From Actinomycetota bacterium (lineage in GTDB: Bacteria; Actinomycetota; Geothermincolia; Geothermincolales; RBG-13-55-18), in the NCBI GenBank assembly GCA_030019255.1, contig JASEFK010000010.1:1-64000 (forward strand): a stretch of DNA of 64,000 nucleotides, read 5' to 3'. Of this stretch, positions 44,172-53,195 are shown piece after piece. A model generated the notes under the pieces. It worked only from the letters and a program-made list of their open reading frames with translations, did not search any database and was not told the origin of the DNA. A program made the position numbers and the translations under genes. How positions within the stretch are numbered: position 1 is the stretch's first letter; every line of letters starts with the position of its first letter.

Positions 44172-44276
44172 CTCAGCTCCTTGGTCGTGGTCCTTCCGGT
44201 CCAAGCCCTGTTAGGTGTTTTTTTACAGGCTATTGGGGCCAGGCCCTTTCACTGCTTCCCCTACTCCTCTTACCGC

Positions 44277-44609
44277 TCACTGCAGCCAGGTGCGGAATTC
44301 CTCCACGAAGGCCTGCTTGGGCCGCGCTCCCACCAGGCGCTTCACCGGCTCCCCCTTCTCGAAGAGGATCATGGTGGGGATGGACTGGATCTGGTAGTTG
44401 CGCGCCGTGGACATGGCCTCGTCCACGTTGAGCTTGCAGACCTTGATCTTGCCCTCCCACTCCTCGGCAGCCTCCTCGAGGATGGGGGCCATCATGCGGC
44501 AGGGACCACACCAGGGGGCCCAGAAGTCCACCAGGGTGGGCTTGTCGCTCTTCAGCACCTCCTGCTCGAAGTTCCCATCGTTGAGCTCTATTACCTTTCC
44601 GGCCACCAC
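44277..44609 (-). CDS. trxA: Thioredoxin
   Basis: A 110-residue thioredoxin with the WCGPC active site in LVDFWAPWCGPCRMMAP, the cis-Pro loop QSIPTMILFEKG, and normal length. It reduces protein disulfides in the cytoplasm and is recharged by the thioredoxin reductase whose gene lies 54 bp upstream in the same operon. Confidence 0.97.
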   Translation of the reverse strand: MVAGKVIELNDGNFEQEVLKSDKPTLVDFWAPWCGPCRMMAPILEEAAEEWEGKIKVCKLNVDEAMSTARNYQIQSIPTMILFEKGEPVKRLVGARPKQAFVEEFRTWLQ

Positions 44610-44663
44610 ACACCTCCTCGCCGTTGTGACCCTTGATTATCTTGTTCGTGACCCTCGATCCAT

Positions 44664-45617
44664 TCACACGTAGGCCGTGCCCTTGAGGTTCTCCACGTGG
44701 AACTGGGCGTTGAGCGCCGCCCTCACCCCGTCCCCCACCGCGGCGGCCACCTGCCAGACGGCGCCGGCGCGGACGTCCCCTGCGGCGAAGACCCCGTTCA
44801 TGCTGGTCCGCAGGTCGGCGTCAGTTATGATGAAGCCTCTCTCGTCAAGCTCCACCACGCCCCGGAGCTCCTCCGTGTTGGGAAGATTTCCCACATAGAG
44901 GAAGACACCGTCCACAGGTAGTTCCTCTTCCTCTCCGCCCTCGACGGGGGCCAGGATGAGACTCCTTACCTTCTCGTCGCCCCGGATCTCCTTTACCACT
45001 CTCTTCCACCTGAAGTCCATCTTGGGGTTGGAGAGCGCACGCTCCTGGAGGATCTTTCCAGCCCGCAGGCGGTCGCGGCGGTGCACGATGACCACCCTGC
45101 TGGCGAAACGGGTAAGGAAGAGGGCCTCCTCCACGGCGGAGTTGCCTCCGCCCACCACCGCCACCACGCCGTCCTTAAAGAAGGCCCCGTCGCAGGTGGC
45201 GCAATAGGAGACGCCGCGGCCGTGGAACTCCTCCTCCCCGGGGACCCCCAGCTTGGCTGGTCGCATGCCGGTGGCCAGGATGACGGCGTAGGCGCGGAGT
45301 TCGCCCTCCTCCGTCTCGAGGACCTTCTCCTCCCCCTCCTCCCGGAGGCCCAGGAGGGGGTTAAAGGAAGCTATACGCAGCCCGAAGCCCTCTGCCTGGC
45401 GCCGCATGCGGTCCACCAGCTCGTACCCGGATATGCCCTCCGGGAAGCCGGGATAATTCTCAATGCGCTCAGTGAGGGCCGGGGCGCCGCCCGGGGACTG
45501 TTTCTCGATGAGCAGGGCGTTCATACGCGCCCGGGCCAAGTATATCCCCGCGGTAAGTCCCGCCGGGCCTCCGCCCACCACCACTACGTCCAGCACCTCG
45601 TTTGGTTTCTCTCCCAT
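44664..45617 (-). CDS. trxB: Thioredoxin reductase
   Basis: A 317-residue low-molecular-weight flavoenzyme. FAD site GGGPAGLTAGIYLARA near residue 15, redox pair in SYCATCDGAFF near 133, NADPH site VVGGGNSAVEEALFLT, and second FAD motif GVFAAGDVRAG near 280. It moves electrons from NADPH, or in some anaerobes ferredoxin or F420, to thioredoxin. First gene of the trxBA pair. Confidence 0.96.
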   Translation of the reverse strand: MGEKPNEVLDVVVVGGGPAGLTAGIYLARARMNALLIEKQSPGGAPALTERIENYPGFPEGISGYELVDRMRRQAEGFGLRIASFNPLLGLREEGEEKVLETEEGELRAYAVILATGMRPAKLGVPGEEEFHGRGVSYCATCDGAFFKDGVVAVVGGGNSAVEEALFLTRFASRVVIVHRRDRLRAGKILQERALSNPKMDFRWKRVVKEIRGDEKVRSLILAPVEGGEEEELPVDGVFLYVGNLPNTEELRGVVELDERGFIITDADLRTSMNGVFAAGDVRAGAVWQVAAAVGDGVRAALNAQFHVENLKGTAYV

Positions 45618-45958
45618 GCTTTAATCCCGCTTTTCCTCTCTTTTCCCGGCGGCTACCACGCCCCCGTGTCGCGTGCTGTGCCGTTCTCCTCACCCGATTA
45701 ACTTGATTATTTCTTCGTTTCTTCGATTATAAACCACTGGGGACGGAACGACCTGTTCCACGTCATAGCCTGGAGGCATGGGGGTAGACGGGCGCCGGGA
45801 TCGTGAGCCGGTTCCTATTAGCGGGGCATGGGTGGACAGCGGGACCGATATTGCCAGGTTTGGAATCAGCTTATGTTGCCGTCTTCGCTCAAGGGGCGAG
45901 ACGGGCAGAAGCGGGAGGGTCTAAAGAACCAGGTTTTGAACTAATTTTCCTTCAGGCT

Positions 45959-46136
45959 CCGCTGAACTTTTGGCTTTCATGCCGCCGGTCATCTGCCTGA
46001 ACCTCGGACAGGGAGAGGGACTAACCCCAGATCTTTCCCTTCCCACTCCGCTGAACTTTTGGCTTTCATGCCGCCGGTCATCTGCCGGAAACCAGGGCAG
46101 GGAGTAGGTCTGACCCCAGATCCGTCCGGGGAGAGG
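45959..46136. repeat. 89-bp tandem repeat overlapping a gene end
   Basis: Two units (45959-46047 and 46048-46136) share CCGCTGAACTTTTGGC, TGCCGCCGGTCATCTGCC and CCCCAGATC. A weaker third unit lies just left (45912-45958). The CCCCAGATC core recurs near 48602. The right unit supplies the last codons of the DUF5667 gene. 45618-45911 holds no recognised gene. Confidence 0.75.
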
Positions 46137-46947
46137 GAAAGGGGCTGACCCCGGGTGTGCTTGGGGGCTTCGGCGTCTCGACGGGGGGCTGGGGAGGCGG
46201 CACCGGCGGAACGTCCTCCCGGGGCTTGCCCCCCTCCTCCCATTCCAATCCCATCTCCCACGGAGGTGGAACGGCCTCTCCCAGCTCCTGAAACGTCTCG
46301 TCCAGTTCGTGCCTGAGCGATTTCGCACCCTCAGCCGGCATCTGGAGTGCCAAGTCTCTGAGCTGGAGAAGCAGCCTTTCGAGAAGGGCCAGGGCACTGG
46401 ACCGCACCTCGCCGGCTTTCTCTTCCGGAAGTCCAGCGCTCTCGCGGAGAGCGGAGCGGATGTCCGCGATCGCGTCGTGGGCCAGCCCCACATACCATCC
46501 GTTCATTTCCCTCTCCCCCGCGTACTTCAGCTCCTTCAGGCGCTTTTCGGCATGGGATAAACTGACGCCAGCCTCGCTTTCACCTCCGGGAGTGAAGGCG
46601 CTGTGGACGTTTTCCAGGAAACGCTTTACCGAATAAAGGGGGTTTCCAGGCATGGCGTAAGTTGACGCAACCCCCATGCTCACCAGCACGGCGAGCACGA
46701 TCATCGCCGCCGCGACGGCCCGAGGCCAGGTAACCCTCCGGCAGCGCAGCGGTACCACCGCGCTCTCCGCTCGTGCTTCTCCTTCCGCCTCGACCGTGGA
46801 ATTCATCGCCATGGCGCGCAGGGCTTCCACCTGCGAGAGCAGGTCCTCCCTTATTTGGGCGGCTCTTTCGCTTGGCGGAATAGCGAGGCCCGCTCTCCGC
46901 ACCTCCTCCTCGAGTTTCCTCGTCGAGGGCTTCATTTTTACGCTCAC
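46078..46947 (-). CDS. DUF5667-domain membrane protein, probable sigma partner
   Basis: A 289-residue single-pass protein. A charged N-terminal helix region is followed by one membrane helix (AVAAAMIVLAVLVSMGVA) and then TYAMPGNPLYSVKRFLENV, the DUF5667 signature, with a helical outer domain and a proline-rich tail. It starts inside the sigma gene's stop (4-bp overlap), so it is likely to be co-translated and may act as the anti-sigma factor, although no zinc anti-sigma motif is seen. The last residues come from the tandem repeat. Confidence 0.75.
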   Translation of the reverse strand: MSVKMKPSTRKLEEEVRRAGLAIPPSERAAQIREDLLSQVEALRAMAMNSTVEAEGEARAESAVVPLRCRRVTWPRAVAAAMIVLAVLVSMGVASTYAMPGNPLYSVKRFLENVHSAFTPGGESEAGVSLSHAEKRLKELKYAGEREMNGWYVGLAHDAIADIRSALRESAGLPEEKAGEVRSSALALLERLLLQLRDLALQMPAEGAKSLRHELDETFQELGEAVPPPWEMGLEWEEGGKPREDVPPVPPPQPPVETPKPPSTPGVSPFPSPRTDLGSDLLPALVSGR

Positions 46948-47528
46948 CTCGTCTCGCGCTTAAGGGCTTTTCTGAGGGAAACCACAGCCCTGTGCTGGAG
47001 GGCCCTCACCGCGCCCGGGCTCCGGTCCATGATGGCAGCTGATTCCTTTACTGGATAGCCCTCGATGAACCTCAAGATGATGATTTCCCTCTGTTCAGGA
47101 GGAAGCCCCCTCACGGCCCTGTAGAGATCCTCGTACGTCATCAACCTCAATGTCTCATCCTCGGGATTACCCTCCGGGATAGGAGAGGGTTCTCCCTCCA
47201 GGCTTACGGTCGGCAGCCTCTCCGCGTTTCGCAGGTGCTCGGCCAAGACGTTGCGGGCTATCCCGTAGAGCCATCGGCCGATGGTCCCGCCCCTGTCCTC
47301 GAAGTTTCCTATGCTCTTCAGCGCCTGGGCAAAGACCTCTGAAGAGAGGTCATCCGCCACCTCCAGGTCACCGACGTGGAAATACATGTACCGCCTTATC
47401 CTCTCGAAGAACAGGTCGAACAGGGCCTCGAAGCCACCAGGCTCGTACTTCTTGGCCTTCCGGGCTATCTCTTCCAGCTCCTTTACGGAAGGCAGCCCTT
47501 TCATCGAAGGCGGTGCCTTCGCGCGCAT
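46944..47528 (-). CDS. ECF-type RNA polymerase sigma factor
   Basis: A 194-residue sigma-70 family protein with only regions 2 and 4. Region 2: FEALFDLFFERIRRYMYFHVG and VADDLSSEVFAQALK. Region 4: LPPEQREIIILRFIEGYPVKE and AAIMDRSPGAVRALQHRAV. ATG 47528 follows a GGAG; ATG 47504 is an alternative. With the downstream membrane protein it probably forms an envelope-responsive pair. The divergent secreted-protein gene may be a target. Confidence 0.9.
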   Translation of the reverse strand: MRAKAPPSMKGLPSVKELEEIARKAKKYEPGGFEALFDLFFERIRRYMYFHVGDLEVADDLSSEVFAQALKSIGNFEDRGGTIGRWLYGIARNVLAEHLRNAERLPTVSLEGEPSPIPEGNPEDETLRLMTYEDLYRAVRGLPPEQREIIILRFIEGYPVKESAAIMDRSPGAVRALQHRAVVSLRKALKRETR

Positions 47529-47817
47529 GTTTTCTCCGTCCCACGTCCCGATCGCGACGTTGCTTTCTTTCTCAACATGTTTATCGGCACAAACCGCTTT
47601 TTGTTACTCGGCCGGAATACCGCCTCCAGTACCCCACTTCCATCGCACCGCATGGAGCTGCATGGATAAGGGCCGGGCCTTTCCCGTAACAAAATCGCTT
47701 CTTCCTCCATGAACAGGGTGAGAGGCTTGAGAAAAACGGACCCGTTCGCGGCGGAAAAGCCCCCATCGGCAGAGGACATGCGATTTATGGCGCGAAGGAT
47801 GCGAGGAGGTGGTGAAA

Positions 47818-48372
47818 ATGCGGAAGGGAACACGCGGTCGAGGAATCCCGGTGGTTATCATGGCCGTCCTGGCTTCCCTGCTCACGGCGGTGAGCGCCAT
47901 GGCGTCCGGCGCTCTTCCCGAGGAACCCGCGGCGGCTGAGGAGCGCCCCGAGAAGGGCGTTACCATCCCGAAGGATCTGGAGGAGGTCCTTCAGAGGATT
48001 GACGCTTTGTTCGTGAGGTGCCTGGAGGTCCTGAACGGCGTCCTGGATAAGGTGGCCGAGGAGGCCCGCCACGCCATAGAGAGAGCCATCGGCCTGGTAA
48101 CCAAGGCGCGCGAGTTTATGGCCAGCCTGAAGGTTCCGGCGAAGTGGGCGATTGAACCGGGAAGACCCGGGTTCGCTTACCCCGGAAGGGGAGCACCGCA
48201 GTCCCCGGAGGAAGGAGTACCTGGAGGAAGGTGTCCGGAGGAAGGGAGTCTTCTGATGCCGATACCGGACAAGGTACCCGAAAACATAACGGTACCGGAC
48301 TGGGTGCCCGAGGGCATGGTGCATGATCAGAGGGATTTGCCCGGACTGCCTGCGCGTCCCGGCCGTGAATAA
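47818..48372 (+). CDS. Small secreted protein, unrecognised
   Basis: A 184-residue protein with a clear Sec signal (IPVVIMAVLASLLTAVSAMA, cleavage after AMA likely). The mature part has an amphipathic helical segment (DLEEVLQRIDALFVRCLEVLNG) and a Pro/Gly-rich C-terminus. ATG 47818 follows GGAGGTGG. It is divergent from the sigma/DUF5667 pair, so it may be under that sigma factor. No family is known to me. Confidence 0.65.
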   Translation: MRKGTRGRGIPVVIMAVLASLLTAVSAMASGALPEEPAAAEERPEKGVTIPKDLEEVLQRIDALFVRCLEVLNGVLDKVAEEARHAIERAIGLVTKAREFMASLKVPAKWAIEPGRPGFAYPGRGAPQSPEEGVPGGRCPEEGSLLMPIPDKVPENITVPDWVPEGMVHDQRDLPGLPARPGRE

Positions 48373-48506
48373 GACGTAGCCACCAGGCCGGTCTATGCGG
48401 CGGTGGGCCGATGTGAGTGGGGCATTGGGCCGTGCTGCGGTTGAAAATCCGTGTTGATGTGGGGCTCCCCACGCCCCCGCAGGCGGGAGAGCGTACCCAG
48501 GGGTTA

Positions 48507-48657
48507 ATACCCCGGGGTATAATATTCCAAGATCGGCCCTGTCATGGCCTCCGTTCAGTGGGGCACCCACCGGAACCTCGGACGAGGAGAGGTGTTGACC
48601 CCAGATCTGTTTCCCGGAATACCCCCAGGGATATCACGATTCAAGACCTGACCCCTT
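48507..48657. repeat. Cluster of REP-like elements; left arm of the 38-bp inverted repeat
   Basis: ATACCCCGGGGTAT (48507-48520) is a perfect palindrome. A CCCCAGATC-type copy follows at 48597-48609. At 48620-48657 lies the left arm of a 38-bp inverted repeat; read on the minus strand it starts AAGGGGTCAGGTCTTG and contains a CCCTGGGGGTA hairpin. The right arm is at 53158-53195. Together they fill the gap between the secreted-protein gene and the VWA gene. Confidence 0.8.
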
Positions 48658-50037
48658 TCATAAAAGGAGGGAGGAGACGGTGTCCTCGAGGTCCTTGAGG
48701 GTGCGGCATACCCTCACTTCCTTGCAGTGGGGGGCATATTCCCCCATCACGCTGTCTCCGGTGTCCCAGAAGGGTTTGGTCTCCGGGTTGAGCCAGATGA
48801 TGCCCTTGCTGCGGTCGCGCATCCTCTCCAGGGCCCAGGTGCAGGGGTCGTTGTAGTTGTTGCGGGCGTCCCCGATGATGAGGATGTAGGTGCGGAAGCC
48901 CACGTCCTGGAGGTATCGCTCGCAGAACTGGCGGAAGACGTAGCCGAAGTCGCTGCGCGCATGGTAGGCGATCCCCGCTTCGGTAAGGGCCCTCCTCACC
49001 CCCCTCTCGATATCCTCCTCCTGGAAGAAGTTAGTAACTTCCCCCAGTTCGTCGACGAAGACGAAGGAGCGCACCTTGGCCAGGCAATCCTGCAGGGTGT
49101 ACACGAACTGGAGCATGAACTGGGAGACGCGGGCCACCGAGGAGGAGACGTCGCAGAGCACCATGAGCTCCACCTTCTCCAGGCGCTTGGTGCGCAGGAC
49201 CAGGTGGAAGGGGACCCCGCCGTAGCGCATGTTCTTGCGCAGGGTAGCCTTGACGTCCAGCTTGTCCCGGCGCATCCGCTTCTCGCGCAAGGAGAGCTTG
49301 TTGCGCAGCTTGCGGGCCAGGACGTCCACCGCCCGCCGCATCTGCTGTAGCTCCTGCTCGTCCAGGCTGGCGAGGGGCCGGAGCATGAGACGGTCCACAC
49401 GCTCCGAGGAAGGTATACGATCCAGATTGCGCGCCTGTTCTCGCTCCACGTAGCGGCGCACCTGGCGGCGCAGGGCCTCGCGGTTGGCCTGGTATATCCT
49501 CTCCAGCTCCTCGAGTTCCTCCTCTGTCCAACCCGCCTCCCGCAGACGGGACTGGAGCTCCCGGAAGTCCTCTTCCATCTTCTCCCAGTCGAAGGAATCG
49601 AAGATACGCCGCGTGTACATGCCCACCTGCATGCGCGTGACGAGCTGGGAGGTCCCCACCGCCCCCGCGGCGGCGCGGATGAAGGACTCGAACTCTCCAC
49701 CCCTTCCCGCCAGGAGGAGCATGAGCAGCGGGTTGTGGCCATTCTGTGCCGCCATGGCCTGCAGCTCCCGCTCCAGGCGGGCCAGGAGCTCCTCGTCGGG
49801 AGCGGCCACCTCCCCGGACCCCTCCAGCCCGTAGAAGTAGAGGGGGAAGAGCTCATCGAAGACCGCTCCGTCCTTCCTGGTCTTCACCAGGGCGGCCTTG
49901 AGGGAAGCCCGGAAGACCTCCGGGTCTTCCATCCCCGCCGCCTCCACCGCGGACAGGGCGTCGATGCTCTCCGCGGTGGAGACCGGGACCCCGCGATTGC
50001 GCAGGCTTCTCACGAATTCGAGGATGCGTTCCTCCAC
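48658..50037 (-). CDS. VWA-domain protein, CoxE-like
   Basis: A 459-residue soluble protein. The C-terminal von Willebrand factor A domain has the metal-site motif in MVLCDVSSSVARVSQF (DxSxS) and a later IIGDARNNYND. The N-terminal part is helical and charged (LERELQAMAAQNGHN, EELEELERIYQANREALRR). Such proteins work with MoxR ATPases as chaperone pairs that insert cofactors or remodel partners. The MoxR gene lies 22 bp upstream on the same strand. The stop codon abuts the left inverted repeat. Confidence 0.85.
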   Translation of the reverse strand: MEERILEFVRSLRNRGVPVSTAESIDALSAVEAAGMEDPEVFRASLKAALVKTRKDGAVFDELFPLYFYGLEGSGEVAAPDEELLARLERELQAMAAQNGHNPLLMLLLAGRGGEFESFIRAAAGAVGTSQLVTRMQVGMYTRRIFDSFDWEKMEEDFRELQSRLREAGWTEEELEELERIYQANREALRRQVRRYVEREQARNLDRIPSSERVDRLMLRPLASLDEQELQQMRRAVDVLARKLRNKLSLREKRMRRDKLDVKATLRKNMRYGGVPFHLVLRTKRLEKVELMVLCDVSSSVARVSQFMLQFVYTLQDCLAKVRSFVFVDELGEVTNFFQEEDIERGVRRALTEAGIAYHARSDFGYVFRQFCERYLQDVGFRTYILIIGDARNNYNDPCTWALERMRDRSKGIIWLNPETKPFWDTGDSVMGEYAPHCKEVRVCRTLKDLEDTVSSLLL

Positions 50038-50059
50038 GACGCGGACCTCCCAGGGCGGA

Positions 50060-50968
50060 TCATCCGGTAGCGATGTGGTGCAGGTTCTCCTCCGCCTTCC
50101 GGATGTCTTTCTCGTACTTGAGGACGATGTTCAGGGTGTCCCGCACCAGCCCCGGCTCCAGCTTCTCGGCGTTGAGCACCACCAGGGCCCGGGCCCAGTC
50201 CAGGGTCTCGCTGATGCCGGGGACCTTCTTCAGGTCCAACCTGCGCAGGCGGTGCACCGCGGCCACCACCTGTTCGGCCAGGCTCTCGGAGATTCCCGGG
50301 ACCTTGAGGCGGACGATCTCCATCTCCTGTTCCGGGGTGGGGAAGTCGATGAACAGGTGCAGGCAGCGCCTCTTGAGGGCGTCGCTCAGCTCCCGGGAGT
50401 TGTTGCTGGTAAGAATTACCATGGGGATGTGCCTGGCCTTGATGGTGGAGAGCTCGGGGATGCTCACCTGGAAGTCGGAGAGTATCTCCAGGAGGAAGGC
50501 CTCGAACTCTGGGTCCGACTTGTCCACCTCGTCGATGAGGAGAAGGGCCGGTTTCTCGGAGAGGATGGCCCGCAGCAGAGGCCGGGGGACGATGAACTTC
50601 TGGGAGAAGAAAACTTCGTCCTGTCGGGCCACCCGCTCCACGGCCTCGGCCAGGTCGCGCGCCCCGGCCAGCTCCTCGGCCAGGACGTCCTTGAGGATCT
50701 GGGTGTAGAGAAGTTGCTTGGCGTACTCCCACTCGTAGAGGGACTTGGACTCGTCCAGGCCCTCGTAGCACTGCAGACGGATGAACTCCCGCCCCAGGGC
50801 GGCGGCGGTCACCTTGCCCAGGTCGGTTTTGCCCACTCCCGCCGGGCCCTCCACCAGGACGGGTTTTTCCAGCCTCTCGGCCAGAAAGATGACCGTGGCG
50901 ATCTCCTTGCTGCAGATGTACTTCTGTTCCGCCAGCTTCCGCTGTACTTCCTCGATGCTTCCGAACAT
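50060..50968 (-). CDS. MoxR-family AAA+ ATPase
   Basis: A 302-residue AAA+ protein with Walker A VLVEGPAGVGKTDLGK, Walker B LLLIDEVDKSDPEFEAFLLEIL, sensor 1 VILTSNNSRELSDALKRRC, and the LHLFIDFPTPEQEMEI arginine-finger/sensor 2 region. MoxR ATPases act with VWA proteins in metal-cofactor insertion or stress remodelling. A 17-bp tandem repeat (50979-51012) lies just before the start and carries its GAAAGGAAG ribosome site. No target enzyme such as CODH is visible in the block. Confidence 0.9.
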   Translation of the reverse strand: MFGSIEEVQRKLAEQKYICSKEIATVIFLAERLEKPVLVEGPAGVGKTDLGKVTAAALGREFIRLQCYEGLDESKSLYEWEYAKQLLYTQILKDVLAEELAGARDLAEAVERVARQDEVFFSQKFIVPRPLLRAILSEKPALLLIDEVDKSDPEFEAFLLEILSDFQVSIPELSTIKARHIPMVILTSNNSRELSDALKRRCLHLFIDFPTPEQEMEIVRLKVPGISESLAEQVVAAVHRLRRLDLKKVPGISETLDWARALVVLNAEKLEPGLVRDTLNIVLKYEKDIRKAEENLHHIATG

Positions 50969-50978
50969 GCCGCTTCCA

Positions 50979-51012
50979 CTTCCTTTCTGTATTCGCTTCC
51001 TTTCTGTATTCG
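50979..51012. repeat. 17-bp perfect tandem repeat in the MoxR leader
   Basis: CTTCCTTTCTGTATTCG occurs twice without gap. On the minus strand each unit carries AGAAAGGAAG, the likely ribosome site of the MoxR gene. Copy-number change here could alter translation of the gene. Confidence 0.75.
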
Positions 51013-51178
51013 GCTCTCTCGTCCACCGCCTCCCGACGGCGTCTTCCTCCCTTTATCTATCGGCTCCTCCCGGGCCGACGGGACCCGGGGAGGACACGGT
51101 CCCGAGGAGGTCAGTCCCGTCCCCTGGACGTCCTGTAACGTGATGTCCGGCGAAGTCCCGCGGCTACCCGACCGCTCC

Positions 51179-51934
51179 TCATTCCGCCAGCCCGTAGATC
51201 CGGGCCAGCTCCCCGAAGAGCCTCTCCCCGATCTCCAGACCGCGGGCGATGAAGTCCGGCCCGTAAACGCGCCCCGTGGGGGTGCGGAAGGTGTCCGCCA
51301 CGCGCAGGATGCCCTCCATGCCGGTCCGGAAATGGCGCAGGAGGGCCGGCAGCGGGATGCCCGCGGGACCGGCCATGGACCACAGGGTATCGGTGAAGTT
51401 GTCCGGCCCCCAGCGGAACTTGTCCGCGTCGTAGAGGGCGTCGGAGAGCACCTGGAGGGCGGGGTTTTCCAGGGGTTGCTCGGGACGGAAGGCCTCGTGG
51501 TTGCGGATGGCCTGGACCACCGCCTCCCGCTCCACCCTCTCCAGGTCGAAGTCGAGCAGGATGCGTCCCGCCTCCTCGGCGCCCCTCCGGGCATGGTCCC
51601 TCTCCTCCCTTCTAATGTCGTGCAGAAGACCCGCCAGGTGGGCCAGGAGTAGGTACCTCTCCCGTCTCTCCTCGCCGAGCGAGGGGGCGGTCTCGATGAG
51701 CACCAGTGCCCCGGCGTCCACCGCCACCTTGACCACGTGGGAGAACCCGTGGCCCAGCCGCTCCCCCCTCTCCTTCACCATGGAGAGGGCCTTCCGGGCC
51801 ATGGGGTGGCTTTCCAGGGCCAGGCGAGAGGCCTCCACCTCTATGCTCTTATCGGCATAGAAGCGGGGCGGTTCAACCTCGCGGGCGATGCGCAGGGAGA
51901 TCTCCCTGGCCTCCCGGTATTCATCCAGTAACAA
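51179..51934 (-). CDS. HD-domain phosphohydrolase
   Basis: A 251-residue protein with the HD metal pattern: LGHGFSHVVKVA, LAGLLHDIRREERDHARRG, AIRNHEAF and DALYDADKFRWG. HD proteins hydrolyse nucleotides, cyclic dinucleotides or other phosphoesters; the substrate here is unknown. It belongs to the minus-strand block with the MoxR and VWA genes, 210 bp upstream of MoxR. Confidence 0.8.
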   Translation of the reverse strand: MLLDEYREAREISLRIAREVEPPRFYADKSIEVEASRLALESHPMARKALSMVKERGERLGHGFSHVVKVAVDAGALVLIETAPSLGEERRERYLLLAHLAGLLHDIRREERDHARRGAEEAGRILLDFDLERVEREAVVQAIRNHEAFRPEQPLENPALQVLSDALYDADKFRWGPDNFTDTLWSMAGPAGIPLPALLRHFRTGMEGILRVADTFRTPTGRVYGPDFIARGLEIGERLFGELARIYGLAE

Positions 51935-52624
51935 CGCAGGGGCCTTTCTCGACTCTTATCCCTTACCTCGAGGGGGACCGTCGCCTCTTCCGGGACCTCT
52001 TCCCGACCGCGGCGACTCCGTGCCTCGTGCCCAGCTCGTCGTTCTCCCCCTCGACCGCGACGGGGAGGCGGTCAGGACCGACAACATGATTGTATCCCAA
52101 AAGGATCGGGGGCCGCGGTCACAAGATCATTCGGCCGGCTGAATGCGCCTGGCGGACCGGTTCCGGCGAGGGGGCGAGTCCTTTCGCCGGTTTCGCCTCC
52201 GTCGCCGGTTGCGCCTGCTGGAGATTTATAGAAGAAAAGCGGGAGAAAAACCGCACACGACCGATGTCGATCGGCGAACGGGCCATCCTCTTCTGTTTTT
52301 CGATCGGGGACCAGGCGTATGTGGGCCGCACCGGGGAGGGTGGGCCGCACCGGGGAGGAAATTTTTTCGCGCGCCGAGTCCACGACGAGGAGTTTGCGCC
52401 GGGAATCCGTGCTCTCGCGCGACGAGCGAGCGACACCGGGCGAGGCGCGGTCTCGTCCGGGTAGAAGGTGCCTCGACGACTCACGATCGGGACGGAGGTC
52501 GTCATCCAGCCGGAAAGCCCCTTGAAGCGCCGAAGGGAAAGCTTCCCGGCACGGCGCGCAAGATGGAGGCCGGGATGGGGAACTCAAGCGCCCTCGGGTC
52601 TTGATTCCTGCTTTGCGGTCAATC
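51935..52624. other. Gene-poor 690-bp gap with a 19-bp tandem duplication
   Basis: Several frames are open on both strands but none has a ribosome site or family likeness. GTGGGCCGCACCGGGGAGG is repeated without gap at 52321-52339 and 52340-52358. It is GC-rich and strongly structured. It could hold a decayed gene. Confidence 0.4.
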
Positions 52625-53146
52625 TTATTCTCCGGCATCCGGGCCGTTTCCCGATGGTGAAAGGGTGCTCCCCCCTTCCGCCCGGTCCACCGCGGCCTCT
52701 ACTCCCCCGGTCCGCAGGGAGGGGGCTTTTCCTTCCGCCGCGGGCTTTTCCGGCTCCTCACCCACCTGCATGCGGAACGCCCTCCTGGCCAGGGTCGCCA
52801 GGGGGAGGGTAAGGAAGCCGAGGTTTCCCGCCAGCACCCAGAAGGCCAGAGCGAACCCGGCTATCGTTCCCCACCCGATGGCCGAGGCCCAGATGGTAAA
52901 CACCAGGCCCGGCACGCAGGTGGCCAGGGCGAGTAAGCCGGAGCGGCGCCTCAACCTCTGCAGCCGGGAGGAGGCTTCCACGGGATGAAGGAGGGTCCCC
53001 GGGCCCTCTTCTTTTTTTCTTAAATAGCGGGAGAGTATGACCAGTAACGAGCTGTCGGGTACCTGTCCCGCCAGCTGCATGACGGCCCCCACCATGGTCA
53101 CGTTCACGATGGTGACCATCCCTAAAACCATCACCCACGCAACCAT
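52625..53146 (-). CDS. Small membrane protein, unrecognised
   Basis: A 173-residue protein with three likely membrane helices: VAWVMVLGMVTIVNVTMVGAV at the N-terminus, SGLLALATCVPGLVFTIWA and FALAFWVLAGNLGFLTLPLA. A short basic loop (RYLRKKEEG) and a charged, Glu/Pro-rich C-terminal tail suggest cytoplasmic ends. I know no family. It is the first gene of the minus-strand block and starts 12 bp inside the right inverted repeat. Confidence 0.6.
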   Translation of the reverse strand: MVAWVMVLGMVTIVNVTMVGAVMQLAGQVPDSSLLVILSRYLRKKEEGPGTLLHPVEASSRLQRLRRRSGLLALATCVPGLVFTIWASAIGWGTIAGFALAFWVLAGNLGFLTLPLATLARRAFRMQVGEEPEKPAAEGKAPSLRTGGVEAAVDRAEGGSTLSPSGNGPDAGE

Positions 53147-53157
53147 GCTGTTATATT

Positions 53158-53195
53158 AAGGGGTCAGGTCTTGAATCGTGATACCCCTGGGGGTA
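53158..53195. repeat. Right arm of the 38-bp inverted repeat
   Basis: Starts AAGGGGTCAGGTCTTG and contains CCCCTGGGGGTA. It is the reverse complement of 48620-48657 with one mismatch. The GGGGTCAG head and palindrome resemble REP elements mobilised by Y1-type transposases. The following 53196-53643 holds no gene I can support. Confidence 0.85.

Noticed and set aside
48658-50968. CO dehydrogenase maturation (CoxDE) assignment
   Set aside because: The VWA and MoxR proteins resemble CoxE/CoxD in type, but no coxMSL genes are in the window.
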